DNA of 64,000 nt. It comes from GCA-2748575 sp965222725. GTDB lineage: Bacteria > Pseudomonadota > Gammaproteobacteria > Pseudomonadales > Ketobacteraceae. Position numbers and translations under genes: made by a program. Location: contig OZ244969.1 in the NCBI GenBank assembly GCA_965222725.1, positions 5,952,001 through 6,016,000 of the forward strand. Direction: 5' to 3'. The number at the start of each line of letters is the position of its first letter. Position 1 is the first letter of the stretch. Positions 8,114 to 17,148 of the stretch are shown one piece after another. The notes below the pieces were generated by a model. It saw nothing but the letters and a program-made list of their open reading frames with translations, ran no database searches and had not been told where the DNA came from.

Positions 8114-10102
8114 TTACCAGTGAATACCCCGCATCAGATAAGCAAACGCCATTTGCTCCGGTGATACCTGAGGGGCACTTTCCTGTTGACTGTCGCCGCG
8201 TGCAGCCGCTGAATCCGGGAACATGCGGAAGCCGGTGTTAATAATAATCTCGGCAAATTTCGGTGTAACCGCATGTACCACCTGGCCAAACACACCCAAC
8301 TTGGTGGCAATACGTTTCTGACGATGAATAATAGCTTCGCACACCATGTCGGCCGCTTCTTCCGGGCTGATTGTAGGCACATGCTCATAAATCTTGGTGG
8401 GCGCAATCATGGGTGTGCGCACCAGTGGCATATTGATGGTGGAGAAACTGACATTGCAGTCAGAAAACTCCGATGCCGCACAGCGGGAAAAGGCATCCAG
8501 TGCCGATTTTGATGCTACATAGGCACTGAAGCGCGCCGGCAGCGTCAAGGTACCAATGGATGAGATGTTAATGATATGCCCGGAACGGCGCTCTTCCATA
8601 TTCGGCAGGAAATTCATGATCAGACGCAGGGCACCAAAATAATTCAGCTGCATGGTGCGCTCAAAATCATGGAAGCGGTCGTAAGACAGATTAATGGAAC
8701 GGCGAATGGAACGGCCGGCATTGTTCACCAGCACATCCACCTGACCAAAATCTTCCAGTACCTGCCTGGCAAAACGGTCGCAATCAGCCAGATCGGAAAT
8801 ATCCACGCTGTAGGGATAGGCCTCACCGCCCTTGCTTTCGATATAGGCCTTGGTTTCGTCCAGCTTTTCTACGGTACGGGCGGCCAGCACGATTTTGGCT
8901 CCGGCTTCCGCCAGTTTGATCGCCGTGGCTTTGCCGATACCGGATGTGGCGCCTGTTACCACAACCACCTTGCCGCTCACACGACCTTCCAATGAACGGT
9001 CGATAAACAGATCCGGGTCCATATGGCGGGCCCAGTAATCCCACAGTTTCCAGGAATAGTCTTCCAGGTTGGGACAGGTAATACCGGAGCCTTCCAGTTC
9101 GGCTCTGGCTTCACGATCATCAAATTTGGTGAAGTAATCCTTGAACTTCATCACCTCTTTGGGAATACCCAGGTCGTGCAGAATAGTGCCGGTAATACGT
9201 TTTACCGGTGGCAGCGTGCTCAGGGTTTTGCGCACAAAGGGCGGAATAAAGCCGAACATGCGGGTATCCACACGCATGGTCATTTGCGGCGCATTACCCG
9301 CGCGGGCAAAGATATTCACCACTTCACCCACTTTATAATGGGTCTGATCAATCAGATGAAAGCAACGGCCGTCCAGGCCTTCTTTATGGGCCAGAAAATC
9401 CATGGCATCGGCCACGTAATTCACCGGCACCATATTAAAACGGCCACCTTCAATACCCACCACCGGCGCCCATGGCGGCAGCAGTGCACGCAGTTTTTTG
9501 ATCAGGGTAAAGAAATAATAAGGCCCGTCGATCTTGTCCATTTCGCCGGTTTCGGAATGGCCCACCACCATGGAGGGGCGATAGATACGAAACGGCACCT
9601 TGCATTCGCGACGCACCAGGCCTTCGGAATCATGTTTGGTTCGCAGATAGGCATCGTTAAGGTTTTCCGCTTCTTCAAACATGTCTTCACGGAACACACC
9701 AGGATACATGCCGGCAGCCGCAATAGAAGATACATGATGGAAGCAACCGGCCGCCATGGCTTCGGCCGCTTTGACTGCCGCACGGGTGCCTTCGATATTG
9801 GTTTTTACCTGGGAATCTTCATCGGCCTGCAGATCATAAATCGCAGCCAGATGAAAGAAGTGTTTGATGTTACCTTTCAACCGGGTCATGTCCGCGTCGG
9901 AAATGCCCAGCCTGGGTTGCGTCAGGTCACCCACAATACCCACCAGACGATCTTCACTCACACCCAGTTCTTCACGGAGTTTGGGCAGTTTGTCCAGGGA
10001 TGCTTCCCGGGTCAGTACATAAATGGTGCCCTGGCGTTTTACCAGGTTTCTCACCAGAAAACGGCCAATAAACCCTGTCGCACCCGTTACAAAGTAGCTC
10101 AT
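8114..10102 (-). CDS. Two-domain fatty acyl-CoA reductase (alcohol-forming, Marinobacter FAR type)
   Basis: This 662-residue protein fuses two reductase domains. The N-terminal extended SDR / male-sterility domain has GATGFIGRFLV at residues 7-17 and a YLRTKHDSE active site. The C-terminal classical SDR domain has TGATSGIGKA near residue 380 and YVASKSALDAF near residue 525. Length, domain order and the C-terminus (AFAYLMRGIHW) match, from memory, the Marinobacter enzyme Maqu_2507, which reduces fatty acyl-CoA to fatty alcohol with NADPH. Fatty alcohol is the substrate of wax ester synthase, and the next gene upstream is a WS/DGAT, which supports a wax-ester role. A terminator follows. Confidence 0.88.
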   Translation of the reverse strand: MSYFVTGATGFIGRFLVRNLVKRQGTIYVLTREASLDKLPKLREELGVSEDRLVGIVGDLTQPRLGISDADMTRLKGNIKHFFHLAAIYDLQADEDSQVKTNIEGTRAAVKAAEAMAAGCFHHVSSIAAAGMYPGVFREDMFEEAENLNDAYLRTKHDSEGLVRRECKVPFRIYRPSMVVGHSETGEMDKIDGPYYFFTLIKKLRALLPPWAPVVGIEGGRFNMVPVNYVADAMDFLAHKEGLDGRCFHLIDQTHYKVGEVVNIFARAGNAPQMTMRVDTRMFGFIPPFVRKTLSTLPPVKRITGTILHDLGIPKEVMKFKDYFTKFDDREARAELEGSGITCPNLEDYSWKLWDYWARHMDPDLFIDRSLEGRVSGKVVVVTGATSGIGKATAIKLAEAGAKIVLAARTVEKLDETKAYIESKGGEAYPYSVDISDLADCDRFARQVLEDFGQVDVLVNNAGRSIRRSINLSYDRFHDFERTMQLNYFGALRLIMNFLPNMEERRSGHIINISSIGTLTLPARFSAYVASKSALDAFSRCAASEFSDCNVSFSTINMPLVRTPMIAPTKIYEHVPTISPEEAADMVCEAIIHRQKRIATKLGVFGQVVHAVTPKFAEIIINTGFRMFPDSAAARGDSQQESAPQVSPEQMAFAYLMRGIHW

Positions 10103-10177
10103 ATAATTACCTCATTTAATTCCCAAAAAAAGCAAAACAACAAAAACAGCACCAATAAAAAGCTTAATCATACAAAA

Positions 10178-11371
10178 TCAGTGCGACGCCGACGTTGCCA
10201 GCGAACTGCCTACCGCCGCACTCTTAAAAACACTTTCTTTCAACGCTTCGTATTCGGCCACAAACCCTTTTACAACTTCCTGGGGGTCATGGATCAGTGC
10301 CTTGTCTGCGATCAAACCAAACTCCACTTTTCCATCGTAGCTCAAAATACTGACTCCGATACCGATATCGCCGGATTGAGGCACCCAGAACATGGGTTTG
10401 GCCAGTCGCGAACCTTTCAGCATAACCGGTTTGGCCGGGCCGGGAACGTTAGTCATTACCGCCGATGCCTTGTGGCTGAAAAAGTTCAGGGCAAAACGCT
10501 GAAAACCCAGCGGGAAGAAGCCTAAAATGCCCAGCACGTTATAGGACATAACGGCCTGTATGCCGTTTTTCAGCTTGGCCATGGTCTGGCGTACTTTTTT
10601 AACCCGGCCAATGGCCGTGCTCTCGCCCACCGGCAGATCCAGATACACCAGCCCGAATTCGTTACCCAGGTTCATGGCCTTGGACAGCGGCCGCAGATTT
10701 ACCGGTACGGTGGCACGCACCATCACGCCATCCACCGGTTCACCCTGTTTTATGAGGTAATCCCGCAGGCTTCCGGCCACACAGCCCAGCAGCACATCAT
10801 TGATAGTGCAGCCCATGGACTTGCCCACTTTCTTCACTTCTTCCACATTCAGTGAAGGCGCCCAGGCAACCTGCTTTTCTGTGGTTAAGGCGCGCTTGTA
10901 GGCGGTTTTGGAATCGGCAGGCAACATCACCACTTTCATGGCCTCGTAAAGCCAGCCGGCACCAAATCCCATATAAAGGAGTGAAGACCTGAGGGCAGCA
11001 GCCACCTTACCGGCAACACTGTCGGCCACGACCTTGGGGAAACCCATTCCCGCTTTAGCTGCAGGGGAACTGTCCAGCACGGACTCATCGGCAATGGCAT
11101 CCAGTACCGACATCAGGGCAATGCCATCGGCATAGCTGTGATGCACCTGGAACAGCACCGCGGTGCCGCCCTGATACTGATCCACATGATAGAAACGCCA
11201 CAACGGCCTGGCGGGGTCCAGCGGTTTGGACGTTAGCCGGTTGGCATATTCGCGCAGGGCATCTTCCTCGCCCATGGCCTCCGGAAGTGTTGCATCCGTC
11301 AGGTGATACTCCATATCCAGTTGCGGGACTTCCTCCCAGAAGTAGTGCTTGCCTTCATTCATCGGCCTCAT
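10178..11371 (-). pseudogene. Wax ester synthase/DGAT, C-terminal frame of a frameshifted gene
   Basis: These 397 residues hold the core of a WS/DGAT acyltransferase, which esterifies fatty alcohols or diacylglycerol with acyl-CoA to make storage lipid. The catalytic HHxxxDG motif is HHSYADG (residues 77-83), and the C-terminal NVPGPAKP segment is typical of the family. The usual N-terminal ~60 residues are absent from this frame but lie immediately upstream in another frame (11368-11553). The two frames meet at an ATGA overlap. Either a one-base indel broke the gene, the assembly has an error, or two coupled polypeptides are made. The active-site half is intact. Confidence 0.85.
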
Positions 11372-11553
11372 ACGAAACGGTGAATAGCCAGCAGGCGCTC
11401 TTCCAGAAGCTCGCGCAAACGTGACTTCGGATAATGTTCTTCGAACAGGAACACACCGTTAATCACCATCAGGTTTTCGGGTGAGTCCATTCTCAGCCAG
11501 GCGGTATCAACCACCGTCATTGGTTCTCTGTAGTTCACGTCGGCAGACCTCAT
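11368..11553 (-). pseudogene. Wax ester synthase/DGAT, N-terminal frame
   Basis: The ATG at 11553 has an AAGGGA site upstream. It encodes 61 residues beginning MRSADVNYREPMTVVDTAWL, matching the WS/DGAT N-terminal pattern (PM..VD..WL...). The frame stops at the TGA sharing bases with the ATG of the downstream frame. Sense resumes with RPMNEGKHYFWEEV, which is what the family has directly after RF at this point. One extra or missing base near 11370 would make a single protein of about 458 residues, the normal family length. Confidence 0.8.
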
Positions 11554-12092
11554 CGTTTTTCCCTTATCCCAAAAAATATCCCAAGCACTTCTTTTTCGCT
11601 GGCAGGCTTTACTCCTGTCGGGAAAACCACCCTCCCAATAACCGGAGCCTGTGCCGAACAGCAAAAAAAAGCGCCAGAGCAACAGATTCCGGTGGGCGAT
11701 GCCCGTACAGGGCGTAAAAAGCCCTCAATTCAACGTACAACCGTTAGCTAAAAACACTCCATAACTGGATAAAACCGTGCAATCCGCGGGCCAGCAGCCC
11801 AAAAGGTGCACATAAAAAGCATCAGCACAAATCAAAAACACATTTCAGCTAACATTTGTGCGCCATAATACTCCTCACAAATGACATTTCAAGCATCATG
11901 TTGTATTTTTCGCCAGCTTTTTTGGGCTAACCAATCCACTCTACAGCTTACCCTGTATACCAGCTTGCTATTTTGGGCTTACATTTGTAAACTTAAAAAA
12001 CTGCACCATGCACACACAAGGCGCCTGTGTTTACTTTTGATTAGTGAAACATAGCGCATTCCTCCCGAACCTGCGCAACGAAGCCGGAATTC
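11554..12092. promoter_or_regulatory. Divergent regulatory region with three ACAAATG-type operator-like motifs
   Basis: This 539-bp AT-rich gap separates the wax ester synthase (minus) from a FabR-like repressor (plus). No gene is seen in it. Three copies of an ACATTTGT/ACAAATG word occur. The first is AACATTTGTG at 11851-11860, the second is TCACAAATGAC at about 11875-11885 in the opposite sense, and the third is the dyad TTACATTTGTAA at 11979-11990 (arms TTACA/TGTAA). Because the next gene encodes a TetR-type lipid regulator, these are reasonable operator candidates; binding is inferred. Confidence 0.45.
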
Positions 12093-12737
12093 ATGAGCAC
12101 AAGAGCCGAACAGAAACGCAAAACCCGCCAGAATATTCTGGATGCCGCTGTGAAAGTCATGAACCGTGACCGGGGTCTGGCAGCACTGAGCCTGCGGGAA
12201 GTTGCCAAGGAAGCCGGGATTGCACCCACCTCTTTCTATCGCCATTTCGATACGCTGGAGGAAATGGGACTGGCGCTGATCAAAAATGCCGGCAAAGCAC
12301 TGAACCAGATTATTCACGATGCCCGCATCGCCCAGGTGGAAACCCAACAGGATCTGGTACAACGCATTGTTCATGTCATCATGGAACACTTTCGGGAAAA
12401 CGGCCCCCTGTTCCGGGTGCTGGCCCAGGAAGCCATGGGCAGCTCACGGATTCTGCGCCGCGCCATCAAAAAAGAACTGCAACACATCAAGGATGAAACC
12501 ACCGCTCTGATTAACGAGGAAAGCAAACGCCACCAGCGCAACATCACCGATCCCGACCTGGTGGCCGACGCCATCATGAACGTAGCCTTCTATACCTGCG
12601 TTGCTGCCAGCGATATGCCCTACGCCTTGCAAAAAGATGCCGAACGGCGACTGGTGCATCACATCCGGGCTATCTATATAGGAGCAGAAACCATGGCCAA
12701 TACATTGCACATGGAACGCCAGTTAATGCTGAGTTAG
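12093..12737 (+). CDS. FabR-like TetR-family repressor
   Basis: This 214-residue protein has a TetR-type HTH at the N-terminus (about residues 12-55). The stretch LSLREVAKEAGIAPTSFYRHF is characteristic of FabR, the repressor that tunes unsaturated fatty acid synthesis in response to acyl-thioesters. The C-terminal ligand and dimer domain is all-helical. It is divergent from the wax ester synthase gene and linked to lipid genes, which fits a lipid-responsive regulator. The same N-terminus also occurs in other FabR/DesT relatives, so the exact regulon is open. Confidence 0.75.
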   Translation: MSTRAEQKRKTRQNILDAAVKVMNRDRGLAALSLREVAKEAGIAPTSFYRHFDTLEEMGLALIKNAGKALNQIIHDARIAQVETQQDLVQRIVHVIMEHFRENGPLFRVLAQEAMGSSRILRRAIKKELQHIKDETTALINEESKRHQRNITDPDLVADAIMNVAFYTCVAASDMPYALQKDAERRLVHHIRAIYIGAETMANTLHMERQLMLS

Positions 12738-12801
12738 GCTGTTCACACCATTAAAAATTACGCTATAGTTAGCCGAAGCATTCAGCAACCGGGCAGCGTG
12801 C

Positions 12802-13698
12802 ATGGCAACATCCACTGCGAATAATAAAAACCAGAAAGCGCTTGATACCCACGTCAACCGTCTTTACACGCGAATCAATGAAGATATTGAATTCGGCATC
12901 AAGCCATTGCCTGATTTTCCGGGCATTGCCCAGCGCCTGAGTGACCTGGTGCGCAATCCCAATTACCGGGCCAGCGATCTGGCGGAACTGCTGGAGCGCG
13001 ATGAAAGCCTGACCCACCTGATTATTCGCATTGCCTCCAGCGCCCTTTATCCTGTACAGGAACCCTGCGAAGACCTTAACGTTGCCATCCGACGAATGGG
13101 CGCGGAAACCACCAGCAACCTGGTGCTTACCTATAGCCTGCACAACATGTTCCGATCGGATATCAAAGACGTACAACAAAAACTCACCCGCATCTGGACT
13201 CTGGATACCAAGGCAGCGGCCACCGCCGCCTGGATTGGCCGCTACGCTCAGGGAATCAAACCGGAAGACGCACTTTTTGCGGGACTGATGCAAAACGTAG
13301 GGACTTATTTCCTGCTCTCGCGCTTTGGCGACAAAATCAAAACCGACTACCACTGGGAACTGTTCAACGAACTACTTGGCCGCCACAGCAAAGCCCTGTC
13401 GGAAAGAATCTTGCGCAAGTGGCATATGCCGGACAATATTATCGCTGCCGCCACCCATAAAGATAACTGGATGCGGGAAGGTGAAAAGGAAGCAGATGTC
13501 GCCGACGTGATGATTGTGGCCCGCTACCATGTATACCTGAATACCAGCCTGATTAAATCCGCCCCCAAATATACAGACATGCCGGTAACACAACGGTTAA
13601 AACTCAAAAAAAGCGAAGCCACACCATTTCAGGGCTTACGCTTTGTGCATGAAGAACAGGATGCCATTAAAGATATCGTTCGCATGCTGGCAATTTAA
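12802..13698 (+). CDS. HDOD-domain signalling protein
   Basis: This 298-residue protein is essentially one HDOD domain. It has the opening LPDFPGIAQRLSDLVRNPNY, then LLERDESLTHLIIRIASS, then a central AVRRMG-type helix (NVAIRRMGAETTSNLVLTYSL). HDOD proteins are catalytically inactive relatives of HD hydrolases used in bacterial signalling and regulation. No GGDEF, EAL or receiver domain is attached. The gene stands alone between the TetR gene and a bidirectional terminator, so its pathway cannot be stated. Confidence 0.82.
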   Translation: MATSTANNKNQKALDTHVNRLYTRINEDIEFGIKPLPDFPGIAQRLSDLVRNPNYRASDLAELLERDESLTHLIIRIASSALYPVQEPCEDLNVAIRRMGAETTSNLVLTYSLHNMFRSDIKDVQQKLTRIWTLDTKAAATAAWIGRYAQGIKPEDALFAGLMQNVGTYFLLSRFGDKIKTDYHWELFNELLGRHSKALSERILRKWHMPDNIIAAATHKDNWMREGEKEADVADVMIVARYHVYLNTSLIKSAPKYTDMPVTQRLKLKKSEATPFQGLRFVHEEQDAIKDIVRMLAI

Positions 13699-13723
13699 AC
13701 TATCAAGTCCATTTTGATCATAA

Positions 13724-13763
13724 AAAACCGGGGCTCAGTAAAACCTGAGCCCCGGCTTTGTTT
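13724..13763. terminator. Bidirectional rho-independent terminator
   Basis: An 11-bp stem (CCGGGGCTCAG at 13728-13738 with CTGAGCCCCGG at 13745-13755) has a 6-nt loop, a T-rich tail on the plus strand and an A-run on the other side. It lies between the convergent HDOD and EamA genes. Confidence 0.85.
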
Positions 13764-13771
13764 TAGCCGGT

Positions 13772-14653
13772 TTATTTTGCCACCAGCGCACGGGCGGGTT
13801 TGTACGGCAACTGAAACAATACCAGACCTGCCAGAATACAACCTGCACCCAGCAGAATACTTTCTGTAATGGCTTCGTTGTTCAGCCAGTTGCCCAGCAT
13901 CAAGGCAAACACCGGTGTTACCAGGGGTGTCAGGGCAACGGTGGTGGGCGGCAGCTTTTTCAGTATATAGAAATAGCAGAGAAACCCCACCAGCGAACCA
14001 ATCAATCCCAGGTATACGATGGCACCCAGCGCTTTGGTTGTCGGTTCAAAATGACCGTCACTCAATATTAATGCAGCTATACCGTATAAAGGCAGCGCAC
14101 AGGTGAGCGACCCGGCTGTTTGCGATAACGGATGCAGACCGGCATCCAGACGTTTGATCAGCACACTGCTAAGGCAGAAACAAAACACCGCCCACAACAC
14201 CAGCATAATGGCCCAGTAATGACCACCGGCCTGAACCAGCTCACCCTGAAACACTACCACCAGTCCGGCAATGCCCAGCAACGCCGCAAACCACTGCATG
14301 ATACCGAACTGAATATCCGGCAGCAGATAACGACCCACTAACGCTGACACAATGGGCGACAACCCGAACATGACCGAAATCAAACCTGATGACAGCTCGG
14401 TAGCAGCGATATACACCGCGATCAAACCACCACTCCAGCCAATATTGGCAAAGAGATACGCCTTAACTGCCTGCTTGTTCCATGGCACTTCAATACGCAT
14501 CGCTTTGGCAATGGCCCAGGCGGCAAGCGTCGCCAGCGCAATCCGGGCAAACGCACCAATTACCGGCGACAAACCATCACCACTCCACTTAACGCCCAAT
14601 GGCGTTGTGGACCACACAATGACTACAGCGATATATGCCAATAAAACAGGCAT
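13772..14653 (-). CDS. EamA/DMT-family transporter
   Basis: This 293-residue, strongly hydrophobic protein has about ten predicted transmembrane helices in two repeated halves, as expected of the drug/metabolite transporter (EamA) fold. The first helix starts at the N-terminus (LLAYIAVVIVWSTTPLGVKW), and the Pro-rich loop LPPTTVALTPLVTPVFALML lies in the second half. Members export amino acids, metabolites or drugs across the inner membrane; the substrate cannot be predicted. The ATG follows a good GGAGAAAACTC leader. A terminator of the gene upstream lies 70 bp before it, so it has its own promoter. Confidence 0.85.
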   Translation of the reverse strand: MPVLLAYIAVVIVWSTTPLGVKWSGDGLSPVIGAFARIALATLAAWAIAKAMRIEVPWNKQAVKAYLFANIGWSGGLIAVYIAATELSSGLISVMFGLSPIVSALVGRYLLPDIQFGIMQWFAALLGIAGLVVVFQGELVQAGGHYWAIMLVLWAVFCFCLSSVLIKRLDAGLHPLSQTAGSLTCALPLYGIAALILSDGHFEPTTKALGAIVYLGLIGSLVGFLCYFYILKKLPPTTVALTPLVTPVFALMLGNWLNNEAITESILLGAGCILAGLVLFQLPYKPARALVAK

Positions 14654-14718
14654 GAGTTTTCTCCTTTCCTCCCTGGTTTCTGTTTACGCAGCATGTCGGA
14701 GAAAACCACGGCCCTGAA

Positions 14719-14757
14719 ACGAAAAAGGCCGCAGTTTGAAATGCTGCGGCCTTTGTA
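14719..14757 (-). terminator. Rho-independent terminator
   Basis: An 11-bp stem (AAAGGCCGCAG at 14724-14734 with CTGCGGCCTTT at 14744-14754) is followed on the minus strand by a T-rich tail (TTTTTCG). It sits just after the small minus-strand frame ending at 14780, which supports that frame being transcribed. Confidence 0.8.
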
Positions 14758-14779
14758 AAACTTGGTAGTGTTATTTCAT

Positions 14780-14974
14780 CTAATGCTTCACTCCAAGCCA
14801 ACGACCGCGATCGCTGCGGGCTCGCCACACATAGCGCACCACACATAGCGGATGTTTAATCTTGGCCTTGGACATCAGAGCAGAAACAGCAGTCAGCACA
14901 ACAGACAACGCAGACAGGTGCGGGTAATCCCCCATTGCCGTTGCCAGTTGATGAATGTTTTGCTGCGGTTTCAT
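14780..14974 (-). CDS. Small hypothetical protein
   Basis: This 64-codon frame starts MKPQQNIHQLATAMGD and ends in a basic tail (VRYVWRARSDRGRWLGVKH). It has one moderately hydrophobic stretch (LSALSVVLTAVSALM). The frame remains open upstream to 15097, but this internal ATG gives the more compact protein. The main support is the well-formed terminator immediately downstream on the same strand. No family was recognised. Confidence 0.4.
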   Translation of the reverse strand: MKPQQNIHQLATAMGDYPHLSALSVVLTAVSALMSKAKIKHPLCVVRYVWRARSDRGRWLGVKH

Positions 14975-15120
14975 TTTGATTTCAGCTCTTTGTGCTTTTA
15001 AATCTGCTTTTAAAATTACTTTTGCCGTTTTTAACGATGAGTTAATCACGGGTTTATGCGTATAATGGAAACAGCAATTACAAAATTGGTCAATCACTTT
15101 TATTAGTTTTTTTGTACTCC

Positions 15121-16377
15121 ATGGAAATTTATTTAGTTGGTGGCGCCGTCAGAGACAAACTTCTGAATCTTCCCGTAAAAGACCGGGACTGGGTTGTTGT
15201 GGGTGCCACTCCGGAAAACATGCTGAAACAAGGTTATCAACAGGTGGGCAAGGACTTTCCTGTATTCCTGCACCCCGACACCAAAGAAGAATATGCACTG
15301 GCCCGCACCGAACGAAAGCAGGGCCGTGGTTATACCGGCTTCAGCTGTTACGCCGGCGAAGATGTCACTCTGGAAGACGACCTGAGACGCCGCGACCTGA
15401 CCATCAATGCCATGGCGCAGGACACAAACGGCGACATTATTGATCCGTACGATGGTCAAAAAGATCTTGTCGAACGCCAGCTCCGCCATGTATCCGAAGC
15501 CTTTGGCGAAGATCCGCTACGGGTGTTGCGGGTGGCGCGTTTTTACGCCCGTTATCAACACCTTGGCTTTGCGATTGCGGACAAGACCCTGACTCTGATG
15601 CAACAGATGGTGGATTCCGGAGAACTGGAAGATTTAACCGCAGAACGGGTTTGGCAGGAAACCGAAAGGGCATTGCTGGAAAATACCCCCAGAGCCTATT
15701 TTGAAGCCCTGCGAGAATGCGGCGCACTGGCGGTGCTGTTTCCGGATCTGAACAATCTGTACGGTGTGCCCCAGCCGGAAAAGCATCACCCGGAAATTGA
15801 TACCGGCATTCACACCCTGATGGTGCTTGACCAGGCCATTACCCTGACCCGTGATCATTCCCGAGAGGATCAGTTACAGGTTCGCTGGGCTGCGCTGATG
15901 CACGATCTGGGCAAAGGCAAAACCCCGGCAGACACACTGCCCCACCACTACGGCCATGAAGCCATCAGCGAACACCTGGTGGACGAAGTGAACAAGCGCT
16001 ATAAAGTGCCCAAACCAGCCGCTCGCCTGGCCAAACTGGTAGCCCGCTACCACACCCATTGCCACAAGGCGTTTGAGCTAAAACCGGCAACCGTGATGCG
16101 CCTGCTGGAATCCGTCGACGCCTTCCGCCGCCCGGAATCCCTGCCCCTGTTTCTGCTGGCCTGCGAAGCCGATGCCCGCGGCCGTACCGGTTATGAGGAT
16201 CGCAACTACCCCCAAACCGGCTACCTGCAGGATTGCTTCAACGCCGCCAGCAGAGTGCAGGCAAAGGATATTCTGCAAACCCGGGAACTGCGGGGCGCCG
16301 CCCTTGGCCAGGAAATTCGCAGCCAGCGCATTGCCGCCATTCGCAAAGTCAAAGCCGATTACGTTAGCGAGTTATGA
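15121..16377 (+). CDS. cca: Multifunctional CCA tRNA nucleotidyltransferase
   Basis: Adds or repairs the 3' CCA of tRNAs. The 418-residue protein follows the E. coli-type enzyme: MEIYLVGGAVRDKLL nucleotidyltransferase start, RRDLTINAMAQD, the ERVWQETERALL region, and a C-terminal HD domain (HDLGKGKTPAD, plus HGHE-type HYGHEA) expected to give phosphodiesterase/phosphatase activity. An in-frame TTG at 15112 is possible, but the ATG at 15121 aligns with the family start. The stop overlaps the ATG of the next SDR gene, so the two are coupled. Confidence 0.95.
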   Translation: MEIYLVGGAVRDKLLNLPVKDRDWVVVGATPENMLKQGYQQVGKDFPVFLHPDTKEEYALARTERKQGRGYTGFSCYAGEDVTLEDDLRRRDLTINAMAQDTNGDIIDPYDGQKDLVERQLRHVSEAFGEDPLRVLRVARFYARYQHLGFAIADKTLTLMQQMVDSGELEDLTAERVWQETERALLENTPRAYFEALRECGALAVLFPDLNNLYGVPQPEKHHPEIDTGIHTLMVLDQAITLTRDHSREDQLQVRWAALMHDLGKGKTPADTLPHHYGHEAISEHLVDEVNKRYKVPKPAARLAKLVARYHTHCHKAFELKPATVMRLLESVDAFRRPESLPLFLLACEADARGRTGYEDRNYPQTGYLQDCFNAASRVQAKDILQTRELRGAALGQEIRSQRIAAIRKVKADYVSEL

Positions 16378-17117
16378 TGGAAAATTCCGACACCACAATC
16401 ACGCCGGTGGCACTGATTACCGGTGCCGCCAAACGCCTGGGCGCCGCCACCGCCAAACGACTGCATCAGGGCGGCCTGGATATTGTGATTCACTATCACC
16501 ATTCGGCAGACGAAGCAGAAGCACTGGCCAATTCACTGAATGCGTTACGCGCGAATTCAGCCACCACCTGCCAGGCCAACCTGAATGAACAGGACCAGGT
16601 GCAACAGCTGGCCGAAAACGCCCAGGGATTTAAAGGAAATATTTCCGTGCTGGTGAACAACGCCTCTGCGTTTTACCCTACGCCACTGGAAAAAGCACAA
16701 GAGAACCACTGGAATGACCTGTTTGCCAGTAATGCGAAGGCGCCCTATTTTCTCAGTCAGGCACTGGCACCTTCGTTAAAAGCCAACAATGGCTGCATTA
16801 TTAATATGGTGGACATCCATGCCTGGCGCCCGCTGGAAAATCACAGCATTTATTCCATGGCCAAAAGCAGCCTGGTCACATTAACAAAGTCACTGGCCAA
16901 AGAACTGGCCCCTGAAGTGCGGGTAAACGGCCTGGCACCCGGCGCCATACTCTGGCCGGAAAATATCGAAGAAACAGAAAAACAAAAAGTGCTGGCAGGC
17001 ATTCCGCTGCAACGCCTGGGCAAGCCGGAAAACATTGCCGAGACCATTCAGTTTCTGGTGCATGCAGATTATATAACGGGGCAGATTATTGCAGTGGATG
17101 GTGGCCGGTCGTTGTAA
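16374..17117 (+). CDS. Pteridine reductase-like SDR (FolM type)
   Basis: This 247-residue classical SDR has TGAAKRLG (a TGxxxRxG cofactor loop typical of pteridine reductases rather than the common TGxxxGxG), VNNASAFYPTPL and the catalytic pair in YSMAKSSL. Such enzymes reduce dihydrobiopterin or dihydrofolate with NADPH. It is translationally coupled to cca (overlap ATGATGG) and lies next to folK and folB on the opposite strand, which supports a pterin or folate role. FolM is the closest named bacterial function, but this was not tested. Confidence 0.78.
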   Translation: MMENSDTTITPVALITGAAKRLGAATAKRLHQGGLDIVIHYHHSADEAEALANSLNALRANSATTCQANLNEQDQVQQLAENAQGFKGNISVLVNNASAFYPTPLEKAQENHWNDLFASNAKAPYFLSQALAPSLKANNGCIINMVDIHAWRPLENHSIYSMAKSSLVTLTKSLAKELAPEVRVNGLAPGAILWPENIEETEKQKVLAGIPLQRLGKPENIAETIQFLVHADYITGQIIAVDGGRSL

Positions 17118-17148
17118 ACACTGACGGAATCAACTCACCCGGCAACCA

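Noticed and set aside
8400..10525. Long open frames opposite the acyl reductase and other GC-rich genes (also opposite dnaG, rpoD, tsaD and the SDR gene at 381-1337).
   Set aside because: They lie fully antisense to well-recognised proteins, have repetitive His/Gln/Gly-rich composition and no family motifs; they are codon-bias shadows.
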